Source: Gammaproteobacteria bacterium HGW-Gammaproteobacteria-3
GTDB lineage: Bacteria; Pseudomonadota; Gammaproteobacteria; Methylococcales; Methylomonadaceae
NCBI GenBank assembly: GCA_002843155.1
Contig: PGZD01000001.1
Span: forward strand, 120,029 to 184,028
DNA length: 64,000 bases
Reading direction: 5' to 3'
The notes beneath the pieces are model-generated. The model did not search any database. It was not told where the DNA came from and saw only the letters and a list, made by a program, of their open reading frames with translations. Below are positions 25,995 through 33,866 of this stretch, piece by piece (position 1 is the stretch's first letter; each line of letters starts with the position of its first letter). A program made the position numbers and the translations under genes.

Positions 25995-26531
25995 ATGAAC
26001 TTTATCTTCGGCATCATTATTTTGGCGATGTTTATTCTCGCCTTGCGAGTCCTTTGGGCAACGGCGTTGCAAATGTTTAATGCTTTGAAACATGCGTCTC
26101 AAACATTTCGCAGCTATCAAAGCAAGCGCCAATCGCGAAACCGATTACCGGTGATCATGTCCAGCATCCGTCATGAGGTGGATTGGTTGGCCCTATCGGA
26201 TTCGGTGCGACAGGAAATTCATAGTCGCAACGCAGGCTCCAATCGGCAAGTTGATCGATTGGATGAGGAGTTGCAGGTAAAAACCAAAACCATGGAACTG
26301 ATCAAGGCCGATATTCAACTTGCCAAGTTGCAGCTGGAATTGGAAAAAGTCAGGCCAATGGCAGCTTTAGATGAGTCGAAAGCCGGTAAACCGACAAAAC
26401 GCTCGAAAAAAGCTACTTCGGTGATGGATCATGATTTATCAAAATCATCCCATCCTGTACGCCAATTACGGACTGCTCTCAAGTCTGGCAATGGCCTGGT
26501 GATTCAGGCTAATGAGCTTGCCCACCATTGA
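25995..26531 (+). CDS. Membrane-anchored ICE protein, unknown
   Basis: A 178-aa protein with one N-terminal membrane segment (about 2-26, FIFGIIILAMFILALRVLWATAL), then a basic stretch and a coiled-coil-prone region (about 80-120, RLDEELQVKTKTMELIKADIQLAKLQLELEKV). The rest would be cytoplasmic. No family recognised. AAAGGAG precedes the ATG at 25995. It overlaps the convergent gene at 26509 by 23 bases. Confidence 0.8.
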   Translation: MNFIFGIIILAMFILALRVLWATALQMFNALKHASQTFRSYQSKRQSRNRLPVIMSSIRHEVDWLALSDSVRQEIHSRNAGSNRQVDRLDEELQVKTKTMELIKADIQLAKLQLELEKVRPMAALDESKAGKPTKRSKKATSVMDHDLSKSSHPVRQLRTALKSGNGLVIQANELAHH

Positions 26532-26886
26532 AAACCGACCACTGAGCACCCGTTTGTGTTTTGACGATACGAACGGGGTTTCTGTTGATGGGGTGATCAA
26601 ATTGAGTCGGCAATAAGTCTGATGGCAACAAAGCCGAAAGATCTTGTTGGCTATCTCGCCTGAGTTGACGAATACGACTTAATAGCGTCCAAGCGATTTC
26701 TGGATCGTCAATATCGTTCAAGACTTCTGCTTCGGCGGCATCCAAATCAGCAAATAATTTTTTGCAGATTGATGTGGATTGATCGTTGGAGTCCAACGGA
26801 ATCGCCATCGGTTTTCGACTTGGATACGGCTCCTTGGTCTGCTTAGGACTGAGGAAATCAAAAATGCACAAAATATCGTCAAACAT
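26509..26886 (-). CDS. ICE hypothetical, 125 aa
   Basis: Not recognised. The acidic N-terminal half (LFADLDAAEAEVLNDIDDPEIAWTLLSRIRQLRRDSQQDLSALLPSDLLP) is helical and the C-terminal quarter basic. No convincing ribosome site is seen before the ATG at 26886. It is the only minus-strand gene in the 17-32 kb block and could be a spurious frame, though its codon pattern and length favour a real gene. Confidence 0.55.
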   Translation of the reverse strand: MFDDILCIFDFLSPKQTKEPYPSRKPMAIPLDSNDQSTSICKKLFADLDAAEAEVLNDIDDPEIAWTLLSRIRQLRRDSQQDLSALLPSDLLPTQFDHPINRNPVRIVKTQTGAQWSVFNGGQAH

Positions 26887-26991
26887 GGCTCGTTCTCTGC
26901 TTTTTAAAGAGTTTTAGCCACCATATACCGTTTTTTGCGCGAATTCAACCCCGCTGTGCGAGCCGATTTTCGGCTTTATTCAGCGATTTTT

Positions 26992-27050
26992 ACCTGCGGG
27001 AACCTCATCCTGCCGGGTGGTCGTTCCTGCATTTTTTGGAGGACATGACC
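26992..27050 (+). promoter_or_regulatory. Leader 9: nested hairpin plus SD hairpin
   Basis: Inner GCGGGA (26996) with TCCTGC (27008, one G-U pair); outer ACC (26992) with GGGT (27015). GGTC (27019) pairs with GACC (27047) and TCC with GGA of the GGAGGA ribosome site. A separate AGCCGA-ttt-TCGGCT hairpin sits at 26961-26975. Confidence 0.62.
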
Positions 27051-27713
27051 ATGAAAAAAATCAACCAATCCAGCAGTGGCACAACCCCTGCCGAAAACAG
27101 CGCGGTTCGCTATCTGAATCAATACCGCTGCCCTTACTGCCAAACCGAATGGGAGGATGTATGGGATTGCGGCTGTAACGATCGCTGCCCGGACTGCAAC
27201 AAGGAGATCGAGCCTTATGAAAGCGCATTGATCGAGGGTGAGTCGGCGGAAACCGAATTGCCAGTCGAAGAACCCGCCTCAGCCAATGTCACGGCGGCTG
27301 GGGTTAATCGGTTCTTCGTAGTTTCCTACGAAATCGACTATGTGCACCGGGTGTCGGTGGGTATTACCGCGGATAGTCCCGAAGCGGCACAACAGATTGC
27401 CGAGCAGGCATTCAATGATGCCAGCATTTGGGACGACACCGCTGCTATGCCGTTATTGTCCGATGAATACCATGAAGTGGAGGGTGAAAGCTTGGTCTGG
27501 GAATGCGTTGCCGTTGCACAGTTTCCGGAACCGGATTATTCGGTACGGCAATTGAAGAAAGAGCAAGCGGCCATGAGGGTTTGCCGAGGTTTGGTTGAAG
27601 CCTATCAACAAGGCGAAGCCAACGGCGGCAGTATCGATTGGGACGATTTGGATCAGTTGATTCCTGTGGCATTGCAAGCCTTGGGAAAACCTGCACTGGA
27701 AAACAAATCCTAA
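27051..27713 (+). CDS. Zinc-ribbon-like ICE protein
   Basis: A 220-aa protein with a cysteine cluster near the N-terminus, CPYCQTEWEDVWDCGCNDRCPDC (about residues 25-47), typical of a zinc ribbon. A beta-rich domain follows (VNRFFVVSYEIDYVHRVSVGITADSPEAAQQIAEQAF, about 85-125). The ATG at 27051 lies 7 bases after GGAGGA; in-frame starts at 27036 (TTG) and 27045 overlap the ribosome site. Function unknown; nucleic-acid or protein binding is plausible. Confidence 0.78.
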   Translation: MKKINQSSSGTTPAENSAVRYLNQYRCPYCQTEWEDVWDCGCNDRCPDCNKEIEPYESALIEGESAETELPVEEPASANVTAAGVNRFFVVSYEIDYVHRVSVGITADSPEAAQQIAEQAFNDASIWDDTAAMPLLSDEYHEVEGESLVWECVAVAQFPEPDYSVRQLKKEQAAMRVCRGLVEAYQQGEANGGSIDWDDLDQLIPVALQALGKPALENKS

Positions 27714-27794
27714 AAAATAGTGCGTCGTTCAGACGCGTAATTCGTAAATGCCTGAGTTAGCCAAGTCATTCGATTCGGTGCTTATTTTTATCCA

Positions 27795-27860
27795 CCCACA
27801 CGGGAATGTCCTATTCCCGCAGGGGAATCGTGATGTTTCCGTTTTTTTGAGGACAACATC
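27795..27860 (+). promoter_or_regulatory. Leader 10: nested hairpin plus SD hairpin
   Basis: Inner CGGGAAT (27801) pairs perfectly with ATTCCCG (27813); outer CCC (27795) with GGGG (27822). Then GATGTT (27832) pairs with AACATC (27855) and TCC (27838) with GGA (27851), covering the GAGGA ribosome site up to the start codon. Confidence 0.75.
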
Positions 27861-28361
27861 ATGAACTCACACATCTTTGAACACACCTTCAGCACAGGTC
27901 ATTGCATCCAGTATCAGCGTTTGCCATCCGGCACCTGTTATCACGCCGACACACCGGAACCGGTGGTCGAGTTGTTGGAACAGCTTCGCCATAGCCGGCG
28001 CAAAATCCGGCTGTATTACGGCGATCCAGCTACCGGTCAGTCCTGGCTCGATGAACACGATGTCATCGGCTGGATTGGCCGCTCGACCGGTACGATCAAA
28101 GTGCTGCTATTGATCGAACCCGGCGACATTGGTGGTCCGGCCTTGCTGGATCAGTGCATCGTTCGAATCGACAGCCCACGCCAGGTGCTTTACCAACATG
28201 ATGATTTTCGGGTTGGCGAGGTGGAACTGGTTAGAGGTGAGCTTAAACGCTTGCCCTGGGAAATCTGGATCGACGGCAGCGTGCATGCCCGGTTCAAGGC
28301 AAAAAATGAAGCCCGGCAGTATCAGGACTTCATTCAAGGTAAGCGGTTTGCGTTGATCTGA
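27861..28361 (+). CDS. ICE hypothetical, 166 aa
   Basis: Not recognised, but compact and well formed: GHCIQYQRLPSGTCYHADTPEPVVELLEQLRHSRRKIRLYYGDPATGQSW in the N-terminal half, a beta-rich centre, then KAKNEARQYQDFIQGKRFALI at the end. No membrane segment or signal peptide. It has its own two-part leader, consistent with membership in the same regulated set. Confidence 0.8.
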   Translation: MNSHIFEHTFSTGHCIQYQRLPSGTCYHADTPEPVVELLEQLRHSRRKIRLYYGDPATGQSWLDEHDVIGWIGRSTGTIKVLLLIEPGDIGGPALLDQCIVRIDSPRQVLYQHDDFRVGEVELVRGELKRLPWEIWIDGSVHARFKAKNEARQYQDFIQGKRFALI

Positions 28362-28381
28362 CGCGCCGTTTGATTTCGACA

Positions 28382-28402
28382 CTCGGTTAAACCGAGATTT
28401 TT
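28382..28402 (+). terminator. Short terminator-like hairpin
   Basis: CTCGGT-taa-ACCGAG followed by ATTTTTTATTTT lies between the 27861 gene and leader 11. It could end the upstream transcript or attenuate into the methyltransferase gene. Confidence 0.5.
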
Positions 28403-28405
28403 TAT

Positions 28406-28475
28406 TTTACCCCTGCGGGATGATTCTATCCCGCCAGGGATAAATCGGTCGTCAGGGGATTCTTTGGAGTACACC
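28406..28475 (+). promoter_or_regulatory. Leader 11: nested hairpin plus weak SD hairpin
   Basis: Inner GCGGGAT (28415) pairs with ATCCCGC (28428); outer CCCT (28411) with AGGG (28436), extended by TTTA (28406) with TAAA (28441). The second stem is weaker: GGT-c-GT (28447) with ACACC (28471), leaving TTTGGAG in the loop. Confidence 0.7.
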
Positions 28476-30239
28476 ATGACAGACCCTTATCAATATTACC
28501 CCACGCCAGAAGCACTGAGTCGTAAAGCTTGGGAGATGTTCAAGAACCAGCAATTCGCTCGGGTATTAGAGCCTTCAGCAGGCGAAGGACATTTGCTTCG
28601 TCCAGGGCCATACCAGTACGGTAAACGTTTGCCGATCGATTGCATTGAAATCGATATCCGCAAACACGCGGTTCTGCGCGATGAAGGTTATGCGGTGGTA
28701 GGGATGGATTTTCTGCAGTTTCAAAGCGGCAGTGTCTATTCTCACATCATCATGAATCCGCCGTTTGCCGAAGGCGCCAAACACGTGTTGAAGGCTTGGG
28801 AGATATTGTTTGACGGTGAAATCGTCGCCATTCTCAATGCCGAAACCGTGCGCAATCCGTTTTCGAAAGAACGCCAGCTGTTATTACGGTTGATCGAGCA
28901 GCACGGCGAGGTCGAGTTTCTGCAAGAAATGTTCGCCGGCGAGGATGCCGAACGCAAAACGCCGGTCGACGTGGCCCTGATCTGGTTGAAAAAAACTTCG
29001 ACGTTCGAACAGGACATCCTCGGCAGTATTCTGGACGATTTGCGCCAGGATAGGCGGGAGGCCGACGATTTAGCGGGCGAATTTCAACTGCCCCATGAGC
29101 TGGCCTTGCCGAATGCCTTCATCGATAACGCGGTGTTGATGTTCAATGCCGCGGTCGAAGCAGCGCGACAGGCCGTGGTCAGTGAAGCCCGAGCCAGCCG
29201 TTATCGAACCATGCTGGGCAAAACGCTCGGCGAACTGAGCGGTGGCGGTATCAGCAGTGAAGACGAGTCGTCTTCGGATGCGGTGAAACTGACACTGTTT
29301 AAACGCTATCACGATCTGAAGAATCGGGCCTGGGCCAGCATCTTACGCTCGACACAGGTCACATCACGCTTGTCATCGGCAGCGCAGAAACGCTTGGAGT
29401 CAGATTTCGAAACGGTGAAGTCCTTGGAATTTACCGTGCCGAATATCTATGGATTTCTGCAAGGCATCATCGATCAGCAAGGTGAAATTCAACTGAGCAT
29501 GGTGTGCGATGTGTTCGATCTGATCACCCGCTATTACAGCGATAACGCGGTGTTTTACATGGGCTGGAAATCCAATGACAAACACCGCACGCTGGGCATG
29601 CGGATCAAAACCACTCGGTTCGTTCTACCAGGGCACAAAGTTGAGTCGTACCATAGTAGTCTGAACTGGGAGTCAGAACGGCTGTTAGCGGATTTCGACA
29701 AGGTGTTTGCCTTGCTCGATGGTAAGACCGAAGCGGAAGTGAGTTTGGTGTCGGTGTTTCGACAGCATTTTCACGCGCTTCGGGTTGGAGAACGGATAGG
29801 CGGCAGTTATTTTGACGTTCGCTATTATCCGGGCGTCGGCACCATTCACTTTTTTCCGAAAAGTAAAACCCTGATCGACCGGATGAACCGTTGGGTTGGC
29901 CGCCAGCGCCGCTGGTTACCGCCCGTGGATACGCAAGCCGGTCATGGTTTCTGGCAGCAGTTCGACCAGGCAGAGAACTTAGATCGGGCGTTTCACACCG
30001 AAGTGAACAAGCAGTGTCCACGCAGTAGCCGGCATGTCCATTTCGATCCCTTTTGGGCGATCAAGCACGGCGGCGAGTCGGAACGGGAAAAAGGTCATTG
30101 TCTGTTAACCCAGGCGATGAGCAGCGTATTGACCAGCCGAGGCATCGATCCCGATGCGGTATTGGAAAACGAACAATCCAGCTTGTTGGAATGGACGGGC
30201 TCCCTACCATCGACTACAGACCTGGCTTTGGCATCGTAA
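28476..30239 (+). CDS. N6-adenine-type DNA methyltransferase with DUF4942
   Basis: A 587-aa protein with a class I SAM-dependent methyltransferase domain at the N-terminus (motif I RVLEPSAGEGHLL near 30, catalytic NPPFAEGAKH near 90) and a long C-terminal part typical of DUF4942 proteins in ICEs (DVRYYPGVGTIHFFPKSKTLIDRMNRWVGRQRRWLP near 450-490). No cognate nuclease is adjacent, so it is probably an orphan modification enzyme that protects transferred DNA or marks it. The ATG at 28476 follows TTTGGAG; the frame start at 28464 is a TTG in the ribosome site. Confidence 0.85.
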   Translation: MTDPYQYYPTPEALSRKAWEMFKNQQFARVLEPSAGEGHLLRPGPYQYGKRLPIDCIEIDIRKHAVLRDEGYAVVGMDFLQFQSGSVYSHIIMNPPFAEGAKHVLKAWEILFDGEIVAILNAETVRNPFSKERQLLLRLIEQHGEVEFLQEMFAGEDAERKTPVDVALIWLKKTSTFEQDILGSILDDLRQDRREADDLAGEFQLPHELALPNAFIDNAVLMFNAAVEAARQAVVSEARASRYRTMLGKTLGELSGGGISSEDESSSDAVKLTLFKRYHDLKNRAWASILRSTQVTSRLSSAAQKRLESDFETVKSLEFTVPNIYGFLQGIIDQQGEIQLSMVCDVFDLITRYYSDNAVFYMGWKSNDKHRTLGMRIKTTRFVLPGHKVESYHSSLNWESERLLADFDKVFALLDGKTEAEVSLVSVFRQHFHALRVGERIGGSYFDVRYYPGVGTIHFFPKSKTLIDRMNRWVGRQRRWLPPVDTQAGHGFWQQFDQAENLDRAFHTEVNKQCPRSSRHVHFDPFWAIKHGGESEREKGHCLLTQAMSSVLTSRGIDPDAVLENEQSSLLEWTGSLPSTTDLALAS

Positions 30240-30288
30240 TTCGGCGTTAGACCGGCCTTTAACTTAACCACTGGCCTAGCCAGTATCA

Positions 30289-30373
30289 CCCGCCTCGGGG
30301 AGATGATCCGTTCTCCCCGTCGGGGTTGGACTGTGTCGTGTCCTCGGGGCTTTTTTATACCTGGAGATAACAC
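30289..30373 (+). promoter_or_regulatory. Leader 12: nested hairpin before the GHKL ATPase gene
   Basis: The longest inner stem of the set: CGGGGAGA (30296) with TCTCCCCG (30312); outer CCCG (30289) with CGGG (30321). An ACTGGC-cta-GCCAGT hairpin precedes it near 30269. Downstream GTG-TCC can pair with GGA..CAC around the ribosome site, but weakly. Confidence 0.68.
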
Positions 30374-32029
30374 ATGAACACACAAACCAGCGAAGTCGCG
30401 ATGAAAGTTAATCAAGCCAATTTGGTCAAAAGTCTGCGCTTCAGCTTCACCAACAAAACTACTGTGCTGGGCGAGTTAATTCAAAATGCGCGCCGGGCCA
30501 ATGCGGCCATGGTGGTGATTAACTTCTGTCCTGAAACCAAAACGCTACAGGTTTTGGATGATGGCTGCGGCATCGACTCGATTGCAATACTACTGACAGT
30601 CGCCGAATCCGGTTGGGATGCAGACGTGGTTGCCCACGAACACCCGTTTGGAATCGGCTTCTTATCGGCACTGTTTGCCTGTCGGCACATCAGCGTCATC
30701 AGCAAAAGTGGTTCGATCGACATCGAAACCGACCACATTTTGGCATTTAAACCGGTGCCGATCACACCAGTCCAGGACTGGAACGGCATCACTAGCATTA
30801 CCTTGCAGGATGTGGATATGGAAATGGGTCAAATTGCCAGCACGCTAAAACGCTTGGTGCTCGGTTTCCCCATTCCAGTGCTGTTCAACGAACAATTGCT
30901 TGAGCGTTCATGCGCCCTGGATGGCGGATTGAGCTTTGTTAACACCGAGATTGGCACGATTTATCTGCATGGCATGGACCAACCCAATGGAGCGCAATAT
31001 GAGTTCGATGTCTATCTGCAAGGTTTGCCCATTTATACCTCGCACAGCTACACATCGCATCGTCATATCATTCATCTGGACTCTTGCCGTTTTCACGCCC
31101 GCTTGCCGGATCGTGACAAATTGGTGGATGAAGCTGATGTCATCAAACGGGTTAAAGCCGTTTTGGCGCAAACCATCGAACAGCGGTTTATCCAGATGAA
31201 AGCCACTCTCTCTGCCGAAGCGTTCGTTGGTTTTTATGAAATGCTGCGGCATTGGGAGCTGTTGAAGTTACTCAATGATGTGCCAGTAGTGCCGCCTGAG
31301 GCTTTACGCGAAATCATTGCTTATCCGGTTTGCGATACCGAAGTTTTTGGAAACTTCGAACAGCGACCGGAAAAAGCCATGACCCTTGAAGAAATTATGG
31401 ATCGAGGCGTTGTCTCGATTGATGATGACATCAAACAGGACGGCGCAGGGCGTTATTTGTTTGCCTGGAGTCGAGATTATTTGCTGTACCACGGCACACT
31501 GGATAACGGGCATTGGATTCATACACTGGTTCGGCATCTCAATGATGAAGAACTGGTAATTGAAACGGTCAATGAAAGCCATCAGGCTCAATTCCAAGGT
31601 GATTGGTGTTGGGTAGTTGTGCGTTTTTGCGAGGGTTACCGAATCTGGCTTGGGCGGGATGTTGTTGAAATCAGGGATCAGGCCTGCTACCAAGGCCAGG
31701 AAAACGCCGATGACATCATCGTACCCAAAGGCGATTGCTCGGCTCAGGTGTTGCAACAAATGGCCAGCTTCAGAAGCGAATACGATGAATTTCAGGAATC
31801 GACCTTCGAAAGCGATTCGGATGCCTTCATCGCCTTTGTGGTTGCCAATACCGCCAGCGATCCGGCCAATGCCATGCAACGCTTGTTACCAGATTTTTGC
31901 GGCTGTCCTGCGCTGTACGGCAAAGCCTTCGTGGTTGAGTTGGATCAGCAAGGCAAACCGGCATCGGTGATGGCGTATCCAGTTCAATCCGGTCAAACGC
32001 AAACACTCGAAGCAGGCATGGGTAGTTAA
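30374..32029 (+). CDS. GHKL-type ATP-binding protein
   Basis: A 551-aa protein with a Hsp90/histidine-kinase-like ATPase fold at the N-terminus: GELIQNARRANA (about 36, N-box), DDGCGID (about 62) and HPFGIGFLSALF (about 92). There is no kinase dimerisation or receiver domain. The central part resembles the transducer region of GHKL ATPases and the C-terminal 150 residues are acidic. Related ATP-binding proteins occur in ICEs and some defence operons, but no nuclease partner is visible here. Last gene of the plus-strand module. Confidence 0.82.
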   Translation: MNTQTSEVAMKVNQANLVKSLRFSFTNKTTVLGELIQNARRANAAMVVINFCPETKTLQVLDDGCGIDSIAILLTVAESGWDADVVAHEHPFGIGFLSALFACRHISVISKSGSIDIETDHILAFKPVPITPVQDWNGITSITLQDVDMEMGQIASTLKRLVLGFPIPVLFNEQLLERSCALDGGLSFVNTEIGTIYLHGMDQPNGAQYEFDVYLQGLPIYTSHSYTSHRHIIHLDSCRFHARLPDRDKLVDEADVIKRVKAVLAQTIEQRFIQMKATLSAEAFVGFYEMLRHWELLKLLNDVPVVPPEALREIIAYPVCDTEVFGNFEQRPEKAMTLEEIMDRGVVSIDDDIKQDGAGRYLFAWSRDYLLYHGTLDNGHWIHTLVRHLNDEELVIETVNESHQAQFQGDWCWVVVRFCEGYRIWLGRDVVEIRDQACYQGQENADDIIVPKGDCSAQVLQQMASFRSEYDEFQESTFESDSDAFIAFVVANTASDPANAMQRLLPDFCGCPALYGKAFVVELDQQGKPASVMAYPVQSGQTQTLEAGMGS

Positions 32030-32048
32030 GTCTCTTTCAATACATGAA

Positions 32049-32096
32049 CGCATTATCCAGTCGGATAATGCGCTCATTTTCATTACCGAAAATGAG
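32049..32096. terminator. Two consecutive hairpins after the GHKL gene
   Basis: CGCATTATCC-agtc-GGATAATGCG (32049-32072) is followed directly by CTCATTTTC-attacc-GAAAATGAG (32073-32096). They lie between convergent genes and probably end the module transcript, though a T-run is lacking. Confidence 0.5.
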
Positions 32097-32151
32097 AACA
32101 AGCTACAGTTCTATGTCCACCCTAAAAGGGCTGAGATGCACCTTCGAAATG

Positions 32152-33135
32152 CTATCTATCTACCAGTAACCGCCCGCAACGCGTGATTCGATCAAAACTA
32201 AAGACATGCTCTCTTGGGCTTTCATAACATCGCCCCACCAATCTGCGCCGGTAATCCGGTTCGCCTTTTTCGAGATAAATCGTGGCCCCACAAATGGGAC
32301 ATGCCGCCGAATACCGAACTAACCGCACCACTCTTAAATCCCCATCTCGTAGCAGTTCGAACTGCGCAGACTGTTCATGAAAATTTGTGAACAGTTCATG
32401 GGCTACTACGATTCGATCATCCAACAATAATATCCAAGGCTTGATGATCGTGACCCAGGAACCATAGGGAATCGCGAAAATACTTACCAGTAATGTCAAA
32501 TCTTGCGTTGTCACCGGCCTGGGCACGGATAACGATAGCCATCCGGCATAGGCAATTAACACCGCGAACCCAGCTATGATTGCTAGCCATCCCAATATAA
32601 CCCAGACATGCCATTGTCTTAATTCGATCTGTCCATGCCGGAATAACCAACGCGCGACCCAACTGGGTTTGACTTCACCCAATTCAGTCATTTGATAGCT
32701 GGCTTGCAAATCGGCTGCGTTGCTCCCAGCCCGAACGTCCTCGATTGCTTGGTCTTCTTCCAATATCTCCGGAACCGGTTCAGCTTTGATATAGAACGTC
32801 GTGTGTCGTCCCGGCCCTCCCTTTGTGCTTTTACGCTCCGGCTTTGGATAATGAGGAAGCCCACGCTTACGGGCAAATTCCATGATTTGCGGTTCGCGGA
32901 TTTCGCAATATTTTTTTAACGAACCCGGCCAGTCGATCCATTTTTTAGGTTCGGCACTTTCTAAGGACTCACCAACAGCAGCGACGATTGCATCGGCCGT
33001 GAAACGTCGCTTCGACTCTTCGAAATCCGCTTTCATTAACGATTCCTGGGCTAACGCGCGCAATATGCGGTGGCCTTTTTCATCGCTTGGCTCGCTATCC
33101 AACCAATCGATCAAGCATTGAATTACCTCACGCAT
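32152..33135 (-). CDS. ICE membrane protein, unknown
   Basis: A 327-aa protein with a helical cytosolic N-terminal half (about 1-160, DSEPSDEKGHRILRALAQ.., KRGLPHYPKPERKSTKGGPGRHTTFY) and two membrane segments (about 175-200 and 208-232). A C-terminal domain follows with a cysteine pair CPIC and RCYESPREHVFSFDRITRCG, perhaps zinc-binding. The ATG at 33135 follows GGGGTGG; the frame start at 33147 is a TTG. A 23-codon ORF with a strong ribosome site overlaps its start (33194-33123). No family recognised. Confidence 0.75.
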   Translation of the reverse strand: MREVIQCLIDWLDSEPSDEKGHRILRALAQESLMKADFEESKRRFTADAIVAAVGESLESAEPKKWIDWPGSLKKYCEIREPQIMEFARKRGLPHYPKPERKSTKGGPGRHTTFYIKAEPVPEILEEDQAIEDVRAGSNAADLQASYQMTELGEVKPSWVARWLFRHGQIELRQWHVWVILGWLAIIAGFAVLIAYAGWLSLSVPRPVTTQDLTLLVSIFAIPYGSWVTIIKPWILLLDDRIVVAHELFTNFHEQSAQFELLRDGDLRVVRLVRYSAACPICGATIYLEKGEPDYRRRLVGRCYESPREHVFSFDRITRCGRLLVDR

Positions 33136-33194
33136 AAACCACCCCAAACCAGGTAACCGACAGTAACGGACTGGTTAGCGAATAGCCGATTCAT
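33123..33194 (-). CDS. Possible 23-aa leader peptide
   Basis: ATG at 33194 follows TATGGAGGACATTGTT, a strong ribosome site, and encodes MNRLFANQSVTVGYLVWGGL.. ending in a TAA that lies 12 bases inside the next gene. Translation of this peptide would deliver ribosomes onto the start at 33135, suggesting coupling. It may also be the true upstream start context without a functional peptide. Confidence 0.4.
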   Translation of the reverse strand: MNRLFANQSVTVGYLVWGGLCVR

Positions 33195-33475
33195 AACAAT
33201 GTCCTCCATAGCCAATGCGATATGAGTGAAGTAAAAATGATTTTGGAATGTAGTTATTCAGATCAAACGCCAAGTAAGATGCCGCTTGTCAGGGACAAAG
33301 CCTTTGGTAAACAGAACGAGGTTAGAAGAATTTCAGGATCATTCAATTCTTCAAGCCGCACAAATAGCCTAACGATATCAAATTGGCCGTTCATCACATG
33401 CCGAAAAAGGCATCGACAGCTCAATAGACCAATGATATTCAACGACGCAAACCGCTATCTAACAAGGCTTCCAGA
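33195..33475. other. Intergenic region before the FlhDC-like operon
   Basis: No convincing gene. A plus-strand frame runs through from 33222 into the FlhD-like gene but lacks a ribosome site and reads through the hairpin at 33476. It must hold divergent promoters for the minus-strand membrane protein and the regulator operon; I could not place -35/-10 boxes with confidence. Confidence 0.5.
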
Positions 33476-33504
33476 GCAAAGTGACCCAAAACAGGTCACT
33501 TTGC
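33476..33504. promoter_or_regulatory. Perfect 11-bp dyad before the FlhDC-like operon
   Basis: GCAAAGTGACC (33476-33486) and GGTCACTTTGC (33494-33504) flank a 7-base spacer, 68 bases upstream of the FlhD-like start. The half-site AAAGTGACC recurs twice near the ICE end (35941-35962), so it looks like an operator for an element-encoded DNA-binding protein. Confidence 0.65.
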
Positions 33505-33572
33505 GACCGGGACATTTGCGCGTTGCCCTCCTAGCATATCGACAACAGTCGTTAATCAACACAGAGGCGTTT

Positions 33573-33866
33573 ATGTCAACACTGGATGAAGATCTTGCCC
33601 GGTTAAATTTCGAATATCTCATGTTAGCCAGGGAATGCGCACGCAGTAATCCGGCGGAAACGGCCTGGCGCTTTGGATTAGACCGGGCTGGCATAGACAT
33701 TCTCGCCAGCATGACACAGGAAAAACTTCGTGAACACGCCGAAAGCAGTCGTGCAGTAATTCAGTTATTGCCTGTCTATGCCCCAAGCAACTTACCCATG
33801 GTTGCCTATGTGGATCTGCTCCAACCCAATATCACTGGAACCGCGGATAAAACCAATGCCCTTTAA
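33573..33866 (+). CDS. FlhD-like regulator (AcaD/SetD type)
   Basis: A 97-aa protein that aligns by eye with FlhD: LNFEYLMLARECARSNPAETAWRFGLDRAGIDILASMTQEKLREHAES matches the FlhD helical core (YLLLAQ..., ..AMFRLGI..., LAALTLPQMVKLAE). In SXT and IncC elements FlhD/FlhC homologues (SetDC, AcaDC) are the master activators of transfer. The ATG at 33573 has GAGG 7 bases upstream; the frame extends back to 33222 without support. It overlaps the FlhC-like gene by 11 bases. Confidence 0.82.
   Translation: MSTLDEDLARLNFEYLMLARECARSNPAETAWRFGLDRAGIDILASMTQEKLREHAESSRAVIQLLPVYAPSNLPMVAYVDLLQPNITGTADKTNAL

Noticed and set aside
26961..26975. AGCCGA-ttt-TCGGCT hairpin as a terminator
   Set aside because: No T-run follows on the plus strand (ATTCAGCG), so it is treated as part of the leader region only.
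33222..33572. N-terminal extension of the FlhD-like protein
   Set aside because: The frame is open but passes through an 11-bp dyad and has no ribosome site; the ATG at 33573 has one and starts at the FlhD homology.
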